Assembly: GCA_031216915.1 (NCBI GenBank)
Contig: CM062297.1
Location: 535,764,971 to 535,828,970 of the forward strand
From: Pictodentalium vernedei
Taxonomy: Eukaryota; Mollusca; Scaphopoda; Dentaliida; Dentaliidae
DNA length: 64,000 nt
Reading direction: 5' to 3'
The position numbers and the translations under genes were made by a program. The notes under the pieces are model-generated. The model saw only the letters and a program-made list of their open reading frames with translations, had not been told where the DNA came from and did no database searches. Each line of letters opens with the position of its first letter. The first letter of the stretch is position 1. Shown here in pieces: positions 12,101 to 22,650 of the stretch.

Positions 12101-15100
12101 TTTACACTCATGCTGCTCATTACCAAATGTTCCCACTTCCCACAAAAATGGTCATTATTACACTTGTCATCAAAACAAAAGTGTAAAGTCAAGTATAGCC
12201 AATCGTTTACACTCATGCTGCTAATTGTAGGGTGTTCCCACTTGCTACAAAATTGGTCATTATTATAGTTGCCATCAAAACAAAAGTATAAAGTCAAGTA
12301 TAGCCAATCGTTTACACTCATGCTTCTAATTGTAGGGTGTTCCCACTTCCCGAGGAATTGGTCATTATTGTAGTTGTCACCACGACACAAGTGTAAAGTC
12401 AAGTATAGCCAATCGTTTACACTCATGCTGCTCATTACCAAGTGATCCCACTTCCCACAAAAATGGTCATTATTATACTTGTCATCAAGACAAAAGTGTA
12501 AAGTCAAGTATAGCCAATCGTTTACACTCATGCTGCTAATTGTAGGGTGTTCCCACTTCCCACAAGATTGGTCATTATTTTTGTTGCCATCAAAACAAGA
12601 GTATAAAGTCAAGTATAGCCAATCGTTTACACTCATGCTTCTAATTGTAGGGTGTTCCCACTTCCCGAGGAATTGGTCATTATTGTAGTTATTATACGTG
12701 TCATCAACACAAAAGTGTAAAGTCGGGTATAGCCAATCGTTTACACTCATGCTGCCCATTACCAAGTGTTCCCACTTCCCACAAAAATCGCCATTATTAC
12801 ACTTGTCATCAAAACAAAAGTGTAAAGTCAAGTATAGCCAATCGTTTACGCTCATGCTGCTAATTGTAGGGTGTTCCCACTTCCCACAAGATTGGTCATT
12901 ATTATAGTTGCCATCAAAACAAAAGTATAAAGTCAAGTATAGCCGATCGTTTACACTCATGCTTCGAATTGTTGGGTGTTCCCACTTCCCGAGGAATTGG
13001 TCATTATTGTAGTTATTATACGTGTCATCAAAACAAAAGTGTAAAGTCAAGTATAACCAATCGTTTACACTCATGCTGCTCATTACCAAGTGTTCCCACT
13101 TCCCACAAAAAAAGGTCATTATTACACTTGTCATCAAAACAAAAGTGTAAAGTCAAGTATAGCCAATCGTTTACACTCATGCTGCTCATTACCAAGTGTT
13201 CCCACTTCCCACAAAAAAAGGTCATTATTACACTTGTCATCAAAACAAAAGTGTAAAGTCAAGTATAGCCAATCGTTTACACTCATGCTGTTAACTGTAG
13301 GGTGTTCCCACTTCCCACAAGATTGGTCATTATTATAGTCGCCATCAAAACAAAAGTATAAAGTCAAGTATAGCCAATCGTTTACACTCATGCTGCTAAT
13401 TGTAGGGTGTTCCCTCGTCCCACAAAATTGGTCATTATTATAGTTGCCATCAAAACAAGAGTGTAAAGTCAAGTATAGCCAATCGTTTACGCTCATGCTG
13501 CTAATTGTAGGGTGTTCCCACTTCCCACAAAATTGGTCATTACTATAGTTATCATCAAAACAAAAGTGTAAAGGCAAGTATAACCAATTGTTTACACGCA
13601 TACTGCTCATTATAGTGTCTTCCCACCTACCTCAAGGTTTGGTCATTATTATTCCTGTCATCAAACCAAGAGTGTAAAGGCAAGTATAGCCAATTGTTTA
13701 CACGCATACTGCTCATTATAGGGTGTTCCCACCTACCTCAAAGTTTGGCCATTATTAAACGTGTCATCAAAACAAGAGTGTAAAGTCAAGTATAGCCAAT
13801 CGTTTACACTCATGCAGCTCACTGACGGGTGTTCCCAATTCCCACATAGTTGGGCATTATTATTAATTTATAATCGTTTACACATATGCTGTTCATTGTA
13901 GCGTGTTCGCACTTCCCACAAAATTAATCATTTTTATTAACTATTACAACCGATTACACACATACAATTAATTGTAGGGTGTTCCCACTTCCTACAAAAT
14001 TGGCCATTATTATTATTATTATCGTGTACACACATGCTGTTCATTGTAGGGTTTTCCCACTTCCCACAAAATTGGACACTGTTATACTTGTCATCAAGAC
14101 AAAAGTGTAAAGTCAAGTGTAGCCAATCGTTTACACTCATGCTGCTAGTTGTAGGGTGTTCCCACTTCTCGCCAATATTGGCCCTTATTATACATGCCAT
14201 CCAAAGAAAAGTGTAAGGTCCAGTATAGCCAATCGTTTACACTCATGCTGCTCATTGTAGGGTGTTCCCTCTGCCCACATGTATATTATAATACGTGTCA
14301 TCAAAACAAAAGTGTAAGGCAAGTATAGCCAATCGTTTACAATCATATTGGTCGTTGTAGGGTGTTCCCAATTTTCCCCCAAAATTGGCCATTATTTTTC
14401 TTGCCACCAAGACAAAAGTGTAAAGGCATGTACAGCCAATCGTTTACACTCATGCTGCCCGTTGTAGGGTATTCCCACTTGCCACAGACTTGTCCATTAT
14501 TACAGTTGTCATCAAGACAAAAGTGTAAAGTCAAGTATAACCGAACGTTTACACCCATGCTGCTCATTGTAGGGTGTTCCCACTACCCACACAATTGGTA
14601 ATTAGTGTACGTGTCATCCAAACAAAAGTGTAAAGTCAAGTACAGCCAATCGATTACACTCATGCTGCTAATTGTAAGGTGTCCCCTCTTCCCACAAAAA
14701 TTGTCATTATTATTCTTGTCATGAAGACAAAAGTCTAAAGGTAACTACAGCCAATCGTTTACACTCATGCTGCCCATTGTAGGGTGTTCCCACTTGCCAC
14801 AAAATTGTCCATTATTATAGTTGTCATCAAAACAAGAGTATAAAGTCAAGTATAGCCAATTGTTTACACTTATACTGCTCGTTGTTGGGTGTTCCCACTT
14901 CCCATAAAGTTGGCGATTATTACGCGTGTCATCAAAACAAAAGTGTAAAGTCAAGTATAGCCAATCGTTTACACTGATGCTGCTCACTGCAGTGTTTTCC
15001 CACTTCCCACAAGAAATTGTCACTATTATACTTCCCATCAAAACAAGTGTGTAAAGTCAAGTATAGCCAATCGTTTACACTCATGCAGCGCTTGCACGCA

Positions 15101-15560
15101 TGTAATCGTTTTCACACATGGTGTTCATTATAGGGTGTTCCAAGTCCCCACAAAATTAGCCATTACTACACTTGTTATCAAAACACCGGTGTAAAGTCAA
15201 GTATAGCCAATCGTTTACTTTATTGCTGCTCATTGTAGAATGTTGCCACTTCCTACTGAGTTGGCCATTATTATTAATTATTTATTATTTATTAATTATT
15301 AATTATTAATTATAATTTATGAGTTTTTTTTTTGGGGGGGGGGGGTGGGTCGCTTTCTGAAATAATTTCTCGCTGTCATTAAAGCAAAGGCCAATTGTTA
15401 TCAAGACAAGAGTATAAAGTCAAGCATAGCCAATCGTTTACATTCATGCTGCTCATTGTAGGATGTTCCCACTTTCCATAAAAATTGCCATTGTTATTAA
15501 TTATTATTCGTTAATTATGGATGTAAAGTTCAGTTCAGTCAATCGTTTACATCCAAGTTT
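9100..15560. repeat. Satellite array, about 105-bp monomer, about 55-60 copies
   Basis: The core gtgtaaagtcaagtatagcc followed by aatcgtttacac recurs at about 105-bp steps, for example at about 12076, 12181, 12286, 12391 and 12496. All copies run head to tail. Each monomer contains a 32-bp block bounded by the inverted words GTGTAAA and TTTACAC, with AGCCAATCG inside, and then a more variable part (gtagggtgttcccacttccc, ttggtcattattat). Some monomers carry 9 extra bases (ttattatac), making 114. Both 105 and 114 are multiples of three, so stop-free frames up to 446 codons (minus strand, 11797-13137) arise, encoding a 35-residue repeat with the word VNDWLYLTLHFC. Because frames also open on the other strand, I treat these as by-products. 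Monomers nearest both edges carry a longer variant (see findings). Confidence 0.95.
11670..13290. repeat. Higher-order repeat A-B-C, about 325 bp, inside the satellite
   Basis: Three monomer types alternate. A carries ctgctcattaccaagtgttc and aaaaatggtcattatta. B carries ctgctaattgtagggtgttc and acaagattggtcattattat. C carries cttctaattgtagggtgttc and cccgaggaattggtcattat, usually with the 9-bp insert. Type A recurs near 11790, 12115, 12430, 12755 and 13080, so the trimer period is about 315-325. At 13080-13290 two A monomers follow each other with almost no difference, which looks like a recent single-monomer duplication. Confidence 0.85.
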
Positions 15561-15599
15561 CCTATTTTATTTTTCACCACAGCAAAAAAAAAAGCACTG

Positions 15600-16180
15600 C
15601 TTCACCTCAAGGGGTTCCCACAGGGAATTTGAATCATTTGGTATTGGTCCAAGGTCATACCATACTTGAGATATGAACGTTTGTCTCCACACGTTTTTCA
15701 GAGTGCAAATGCATATATGAACTTCGGGAATGCATTAGAAGGCCATAAAATGCAATTTCGAGCAATGCTGAGAAATACCCTCCATGACCTCTGTATGACC
15801 TCTGGGTGAGCTGTGACCTTTACTCATATTTTAACCTTCACTGAGTTCTGCATCATTTGGTGTTGGTCACAGTCCATAAGTCATACCATGACTGAGATAT
15901 GCACATGAAAATGTTTGGCCCCTACAGGGGCGCATTAGAGGATCCTAAATGCGATTTCCAGCAATTTTTTAAAATGCACTCAATGACCACTGGGTGACCT
16001 TAGTGACCTTGACCCATATTTTGAACCTCCCTTGTGTCTGGACCCATTTGGTGTTGGTCCAAGGTCCACATGTCATGGAATGCCTGAAATATTGGCATAA
16101 CCCACTTTAAAAATATTTGGCATCACCAACTGTTTTAAGTGTAAAAATACATGTCTAAACTTAGGGAATGCATTAGGATG
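15600..16180 (-). repeat. 237-bp repeat family, about two to three diverged units, reversed
   Basis: Words such as gaccttgacccatattttga, catttggtgttggtcc and ataccatgactgagatatg are the reverse complement of the unit tandemly repeated at 50.59-52.2 kb. Two to three diverged units are visible. They sit directly next to the end of the 105-bp satellite. Confidence 0.75.
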
Positions 16181-16187
16181 TCATACA

Positions 16188-17025
16188 ATAACCCCCCCCC
16201 CCCCTCTCCTCCCCATTGGGCCCAAGGGGCACACTTGACAAAGTTGTTTAAAGAAGGATTTAATTAGCATCTAAGGCCAGTAAACACTACAGACAAATGA
16301 AGTCATGTAACTATTCATAACTCTGTTGTCTGTTAAGATGATTTTTTCTGATACTGAGATGCTACCTTACAAATAATGCCCAGAAAACCTTAACTTTTAA
16401 CTTGAAGAAAATTGAACTAAGTACCTGCACCCATCCCCCCATCCCTCCCCCCCCCCCCCCCCCCCCCCACACACACACCAATGATGAATCCCAAATTGAG
16501 GTATCGACAAATGGATCTGCAGATCTTCAAAGATTATTCCTCATATTGGACTAAGTTAAAGAGCCCAATATTAACCCAGGAACTTGATTTTTAAAAACTT
16601 GTATCTAACTCCCCTACAGATGGTGTATACCATATATCGAACGATTGTGATTATATTATATTCTGACAGCTGGTTCTGGTAAAGATTCCTTAAAGAGTAC
16701 CTCTCATATTACACAAAGTTAAAATTCGAGCTCCTGCATTGTGCCCAAATATGAACGAGGGGCTTAATTTTTAATAGGTCCATATGTCATACCATGCAAG
16801 ACCGACTTGAGAAATGAGCAAAACCAACTTACTCACCCACCCCCGACACATCAGATGCCCCAAGAATATCCCAAGAGGAGGCCCCTAGAGGCCTTAATCG
16901 CTCACCTAACAAAGTGGTTCAAAGAAGTATTTTGGGTCACATTCAGTTAGTCATGGTTTATCAACACTACAGAGTAATGAAGTCATGAATTTATTCATAC
17001 CTCTACTGTCCATGTCAGATGATTA
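16188..17025. repeat. Dispersed repeat blocks with C-rich microsatellites
   Basis: C runs lie at 16191-16204 and 16446-16478, the second continuing into CA units. The block at about 16240-16350 (aacactacagacaaatgaag, tcatgtaactattcataact) returns diverged at 16960-17020. Words cctcatattggactaagtta and tattaacccagg match the array at 48.9-49.9 kb in the same orientation, so transposon T appears to lie between related repeat DNA. No gene is visible here. Confidence 0.6.
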
Positions 17026-17034
17026 TTATAGTCC

Positions 17035-17165
17035 GGTCGATCTAGGGTTCAACCCGGAAAAAATTGCAACAAGCCATATTTGGTATCACTCGATGCGGAA
17101 TGTTGCCAGGAACAACATATCCAAAATCCTCCGAAATTCTTCGTGGGGAAAATTTTTTATGGCAC
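17035..17165 (+). repeat. Left inverted repeat of T
   Basis: Matches 48595-48735 in reverse complement at roughly three quarters of positions by eye. The best-conserved stretch is aacaacatatccaaaatc followed by a G-run and aaaattttttatgg. Confidence 0.65.
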
Positions 17166-17444
17166 TTTTTTTCATGATTTTTCAGCGGCAAAATTTACGA
17201 TTTTGTTAATAAACACGCTAAGACACCACTGTAACGAGGAAATTTTGCGAGAATATACCATATTCTTCTCACCAACATAGAAAGTGGACACTTCATCAAT
17301 AATTTTGTTGTCCAGTCGAATGTTCGTCTTTAATTTATGACGAAAATACCCCCAAAAAGTCCCCCAATTTTTTTTTCAGAAACTCAAAAAATGAGAATAA
17401 CATTCTCAATACAAATAAGATGCAAGTTGAGAGCAAAAGATTAT

Positions 17445-19395
17445 TTAACACTCCATCTCGTCATCAAGTGTTACGTCTTCTGCGTTTTGGCAGCTCTCGC
17501 CGCGACAATTTCCGCAAGCAATAACGGACTTTCGACCATTTTCCGGCATGAGCACAAGTTGTTTTTGCACAGACTCTTTGATGTCATTTTGCAGTTGCAC
17601 CTTACAAACTTCGGCAGACTGTCCGGTGCTGCCTCGATGTCAGTCATAATAGGAGTAAACTCTGAACCGCGAAGCTTCCAACCCCACTTCCTAGGCTCAA
17701 GATCGACCTCCCCTAGATACATCCATGTCACTACCTGTAAATGGACACGAAGGCTGTGGAAATATGCCGCTCTCTTTGTCGATGGGAGTTTCCGGGGTTC
17801 AATGGCGGTTTTGCACGATGAAAGCATTTCCATGAACCTAACATATCTCAGGTTGTTTAAGGTATCTGCTTTACCTGAATACATTACAACAAAGAACTTG
17901 ATGCCCGCTGCACCAACTTCATCAGGAGATGAAACAACATTACTTATAACCGAAGCTGCCTGTTGAATGTCTGAGGATTTGGCGATCTTCTTCATGAGAG
18001 AGAATTTACCGTGACCATATAATGCCGACGTTGTGTCACAGCCACCCCAGGCGTGAAGGAACAGAATATTGGTCTTGATTAATATGTCGGCTTTTTTCCA
18101 CAAGGTCAGAAATTTTTCACGAATTCCCACCTTTGTTGGCATCTCGAGCACCAGACTTAAAATAAATCTGCCCCATTTTTTCATTCCAATGATATATCAC
18201 AAGTACTAACACGTCTGTATCGTCACAAAAAAACTACCACCTTCTTCCCAACAGACGCAAGCTCGATAGCACGCAAAACAATGGAGTTATCTGCGTCACC
18301 AGAACTGTTGTGTACTTCCTGTCCATCAGCCAAGGAGCTTGACTGAGTAGCTTTATAAATTGATGCTTATTCTTTTCATTCGAGAGGAAAGTTTGCTGAT
18401 TTGAAGAGATTGCCGTTGTATCAACTAAGTGAATATCTGAACATGTCTTCCCAGTTCGACGTCTATGCTCTTGATCTTTAGTACTAGGACTCTGCATGTA
18501 GCCATCAAAAACCATGCAACATTCACGGTATTTTTGTCGGGCATGATCTACATATCTGGAAACTAAATCTTTGTATGTTCCACATTTTGGCCATTTCATC
18601 CGATGAAGAAATGAACCGCCATTAACAACAATCAATGCATCACTTGGGACCTGAGTCAGTTTTATACCTGTTGCTAAATCGTTTGCGAGATTTGCTTTTA
18701 CGGGCTTTCGGAATGCATTGTCCTTGAATAAGGATGTTGGTATAACTGTCAGCTCGTAACTGAAATAACTAACGATATCTTCTTCCATCTGAACGATGGT
18801 AAGTAGTCGAGAGAAAAGAATGTTCGGATCTATCTGAACCCTGTGGTTGTCTATTTTGACACCTGGTTGCAATTCGTCTGTTTTAACCTGATCGCTTCTC
18901 TTGATTGGTGCATCGGGGATACACAGATTATCAAGTTTCTTCTGTATAGCAGCACCAACAAGTTCTGCCTGCTCACAGTTGATATTATCGACTGTTCCAG
19001 CTGTTAAACCTGAGGATAAGGAACGCAAAGATGGCTCATTTGGGTCGAATGGTTCATGTATGTTAAACCAATTCGCAATGCTCTCTAAATCCACAGAATC
19101 ACGGCTTAATTTGGCATGTTGTTTTCTATCTTGGTGGGTATCCGTGAAGCGCGTCATTGCGTCATGAAGCCCTGCACATCTGTGCATGCTATATACCCAC
19201 TGGATGCGAACAGATTCCGTGATACCCCTACCCCTGGTCATTCCACCACGACTTTAGAGTGATCGCATGAGGAACTGTTCGATAACAAGGTCACTGGAGA
19301 GACCAGCCCAAAATCTTTCACTTCTTCTAATAACGTGTAGGCCATTTATGAAACATTTGTACAAATGGGGGTGCTTGTCGGGTAGTTCCAGCATC
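17445..19395 (-). pseudogene. T gene, downstream part: FEN1/PIN-like motifs + Tesmin/TSO1-like CXC cluster, frame broken
   Basis: This is the larger part of a protein known to me only as a multi-copy uncharacterised family in invertebrates. Reading down the minus strand: RFWAGLSSDLVIEQ and TRGRGITESVRIQW (about 19300-19200), MVFDGY then PSTKDQEHRRR (about 18540-18460), a DAD and a DDTD motif near 18310-18200, HAWGGCDTTSALYGHGK (about 18050-18000), and finally CNCK...C...CSCRK and CGNCRG near 17560-17490. The order VFDG, DAD, DxD, GCD resembles the metal-binding acidic motifs of FEN1/XPG-type nucleases. The cysteine pattern resembles the CXC domain. The copy is damaged: one in-frame stop near 19256 and frame changes near 18330, 18230 and 17520. 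The two longest open stretches are 18234-19241 and 17471-18184. The function is inferred from motifs only. Confidence 0.75.
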
Positions 19396-19548
19396 TGTAA
19401 TGATAATACTGTTGTATGTTGCCGTTATGGCTATCCGTACTTGTACTGTGTAATGTTGTTGGCCTCGCTTTCAAGCGACTTCTCGTTCTCTTAATAAATA
19501 GTCATGGCTGACTGGGACTTGAGTTGTTTGTTGTGCTCAAACAATACA
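19396..19548 (+). repeat. 5' LTR of G
   Basis: Starts TGTAATGATAATACTG and ends CAAACAATACA, 153 bp. It matches 48058-48201 with a handful of substitutions and two small gaps. A TGGTAGTACGGG sequence follows directly and would be the primer-binding site. Confidence 0.9.
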
Positions 19549-20038
19549 TGGTAGTACGGGTGGCTACGGGTCAAATTGGCCCAAAATAATGCTTTGAAGC
19601 CGCCCAGTTCTTTGGATTTCGGCGGTGATGTTGAGTAACACTGGAAACTTTTTATCCAACAGTTTGATTTTTTTTTTGGATGCCCGTGGAGAAGAAATAA
19701 ATGATCGTCGAAAGGTCGCCACGTTGTTGACTGTTGTTGGAAAGCGTGCAGTGGAGATTTACAATTCGTTTGTGTTTGCGGATGATGATGATGACCGTAA
19801 TAGCTATACTGTTGTGAAACAAAAATTTGAAGAATACCGAGTCCCAATCAAAAATGAAATATACGAACGTTATATTTTTCGGAATCTGTTGAAACACGAT
19901 GACGAGTCGTATGATACTTATATCGCCGAACTTCGTTTGTTAGCCGGGTCCTGTAATTATGGCCAACTTTGTGACTCCATGATACGAGATCAAGTTGTCA
20001 TTGGAATTTCTGACAGTCGCCTCCGAGAACGTTTGTTA
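19549..20038 (+). pseudogene. G: gag part (fossil)
   Basis: The translation has the style of a Ty3/gypsy capsid region: KVATLLTVVGKRAVEIYN, VVKQKFEEYRVP, ERYIFRNLLKHDDESYDTYI and LRLLAGSCNYG. In this class gag forms the particle shell. The remaining gag lies at 38848 onward, beyond the inserted elements E, D1 and D2. Fossil; not analysed further. Confidence 0.8.
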
Positions 20039-21884
20039 GCTCACCAACTTTAGTTGTGTGAGCTTATGGAATGGCTCGATCGGTCGGCGTCGGCGTCAGC
20101 GTCGGCGTCAGCGTACGTGTCCAATAATGTTAAAGTTTCTGTTTAGGTCACTTATTCGCCCTATTTCCCTATCATGGCTTTTATAATGCTGCTATAGCAT
20201 GATTATTATCATTTTACCATGATTTAACCCCTCATACCCTACATTTTAGACATTTTTCTTGACATTTTTAGTTGCGTTTAGTTTTATGTTTAGCTCAGAA
20301 TTTCATGTTTAACTAAGTGTTTAGGTCAGCTGCTGTGCTCCTTCTCTTCCAATGGCACTTCTATTCATCATACATGTTCCTCAGTATCATTGTTCCATGA
20401 TTAACCCCTCATACCCTGCATTTTAATCATTATTCTTGACATTTTTAGTTGTGTTTAGTTTTCTGTTTAGCTCGGAATTTCATGTTTAACTTAGTGTTTA
20501 GGTCAGCTGCTGTGCTCCTTCTCTTCCCATGGCACTTATATTCATCATACATGTTCCTCAGTATCATTGTTCCATGATTAACCCCTCATACCCTGCATTT
20601 TAAACATTTTTCTTAACATTTTTAGTTGCGTTTAGTTTTCTGTTTAGCTCAGAATTTCATGTTTAACTAAGTGTTTAGGTCAGCTGCTGTGCTCCTTCTC
20701 TTCCAATGGCACTTATATTCATCATGCATGTTCCTCAGTATCATTGTTCCATGATTAACCGCTCATACCCTGCATTTTAATCATTTTTCTTGACATTTTT
20801 AGTTGCGATTGGTTTTCTGTTTAGCTCGGAATTTCATGTTTAACTTAGTGTTTAGGTCAGCTGCTGTGCTCCTTCTCTTCCCATGGCACTTCTATTCATC
20901 ATACATGTTCCTCAGTATCATTGTTCCATGATTAACCCCTCATACCCTGCATTTTAAACATTTTTCTTGAAATTTTTAGTTGCGTTTAGTTTTCTGTTTA
21001 GCTCGGAATTTCATGTTTAACTTAGTGTTTAGGTCAGCTGCTGTGCTTCTTCTCTTCCCATGGCACTTATATTCATCATACATGTTCCTCAGTATCATTG
21101 TTCCATGATTAACCCCTCATACCCTGCATTTTAAACATTTTTTTGACATTTTTAGATGCGTTTAGTTTTCTGTTTAGCTCAGAATTTCATGTTTAACTTA
21201 GTGTGTAGGTCAGCTGCTGTGCTCCTTCTCTTCCCATGACACTTATATTCATTATACATGTTCCTCATTATCATTGTTTTATGATTAACCCCTCTTACCC
21301 TGCATTTTAAACATTTTTCTTGAAATTTTTAGTTGCGTTTAATTTTCTGTTTAGCTCGGAATTTCATGTTTAACTTGATGTTTAGGTCAGCTGCTGTGCT
21401 CCTTCTCTTCCCATGGCACTTATATTCATCATACATGTTCCTCAGTGTCATTGTTCCATGATTAACCCCTCATACCCTGCATTTTAAACATTTTTCTTGA
21501 CATTTTTAGTTGCGTTTAGTTTTCTGTTTTGCTCGGAATTTCATGTTTAACTTAGTGTTTAGGTCAGCTGCTGTGTTCCTTCTCTTCCAATGGCACTTAT
21601 ATTCATCATACATGTTCCTCAGTATCATTGTCCCATGATTAACCCCTCATACCCTGCATTTTAAACATTTTCCTTGACATTTTTAGTTGCGTTTAGTTTT
21701 CTGTTTAGCTCGGAATTTCATGCTTAACTTAGTGTTTATGTCAGTTCCTGTGTTTTACTTTTAAGAGGTTGTGTTTAGGTAAGCTTTGTCGCATGTTATG
21801 AGCCTGTTTGATACAGTTCTTGTGTTTGCCAAAGTTACTATCAAAGAGGAATGTTGGTGAGCTATAGGGCGTTGGCGTCCTTCT
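20039..21884 (+). mobile_element. E: non-coding element with a tandem 178-bp core (pearl/Helentron-like layout)
   Basis: The left end begins GCTCACCAACTTTAG, and the right side contains its inverse GTTGGTGAGC at about 21853-21863, followed by a short tail ending at 21884. TTGTTA flanks both sides (20033-20038 and 21885-21890). A gtcggcgtcggcgtcagc repeat lies near the left end. The centre, about 20150-21755, is an array of about nine units near 178 bp. The anchor ctgctgtgctccttctcttc recurs near 20331, 20511, 20688, 20869, 21047, 21227, 21398 and 21577. No coding region is seen. A left end, tandem core and right end is the layout described for molluscan pearl elements, but I cannot confirm membership. 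Confidence 0.65.
20150..21755 (+). repeat. Tandem core of E, about 178-bp unit, about nine copies
   Basis: Each unit carries gtttaggtcagctgctgtgc, tcatacatgttcctcagtat, gattaacccctcataccctg and tagttttctgtttagctcgg. Units differ by a few bases, so they are fairly well homogenised. Confidence 0.9.
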
Positions 21885-22650
21885 TGTTAAGGGGTCGTCC
21901 AACCTAACTTTGGTCAATTTTTGGACATTTTTCCCAATTCCTCAGAAACAGATAAGAGAAGTAAGGAAAGGCAAATTATATATCAAAATAATGAGTAAAG
22001 TGCATAGAAAAGGTACATATAATTTTTTTCAGGAAACAAGGTGAATTTTAGGATTCTGAAGAAGATTAATTTGCAAATGTCATAAGTAACGAACATGTAA
22101 AATCACAAAATAATCGGTAATTCGAAAGCCTTGTCCTCAATATAATGATAACATACTACAGACTCGGAGAAAGCATTTTTTTGACACACACTCTGGTGGG
22201 TTTTGACGTTTGAATGTAATAACACCAACACAAATTTTGGATGTTTCGGATGTAGCCATGTTTCAATGATGTTTTTCCGGTCAAGTGATTACGATGTGAT
22301 TCTTGCTGAAATACTCAATTTGGGCAATCGTAAGAATGCAAGGACGTGATCACGCCCTTTATTTGTTCGAGACAATGTATGAGCGGATTTGCAAACTGTC
22401 AGGACACCTGAGGCCTGGACTGACGTGGGGTTATTTAGTCCCGCTGATGAAATTGCGGGAAAGTTAGACCAACGTGGAGGGTCGGAATCCAAGTGTCGCG
22501 AAGTCGTCGCTGGGAGCTGAGTTCGACCGGCGCTGTGATTTCTCCTCTGCCAAATTGGCCTAAGATAGGTTCGATTTCCGTTAGGTGTGATTCCTAATCC
22601 CTTCAGGCTGCGTAATGGAAAGAATGATTTAAAGTAACAACGATTCTTTT

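Noticed and set aside
9639-15041. Many 60-160-codon frames on both strands in the satellite, with repeats of SQSFTLMLLIVGCSHFP or WLYLTLHFC
   Set aside because: They follow from a monomer length divisible by three and appear on both strands. There is no non-repeat domain, start context or transcript evidence.
9100-15560. CRISPR-like array because of regular short repeats
   Set aside because: The whole monomer repeats, with no unique spacers, and the DNA is eukaryotic in character.
17337-17966. 209-codon plus-strand frame near the end of T
   Set aside because: Shadow of the minus-strand T gene, which has recognisable family motifs.
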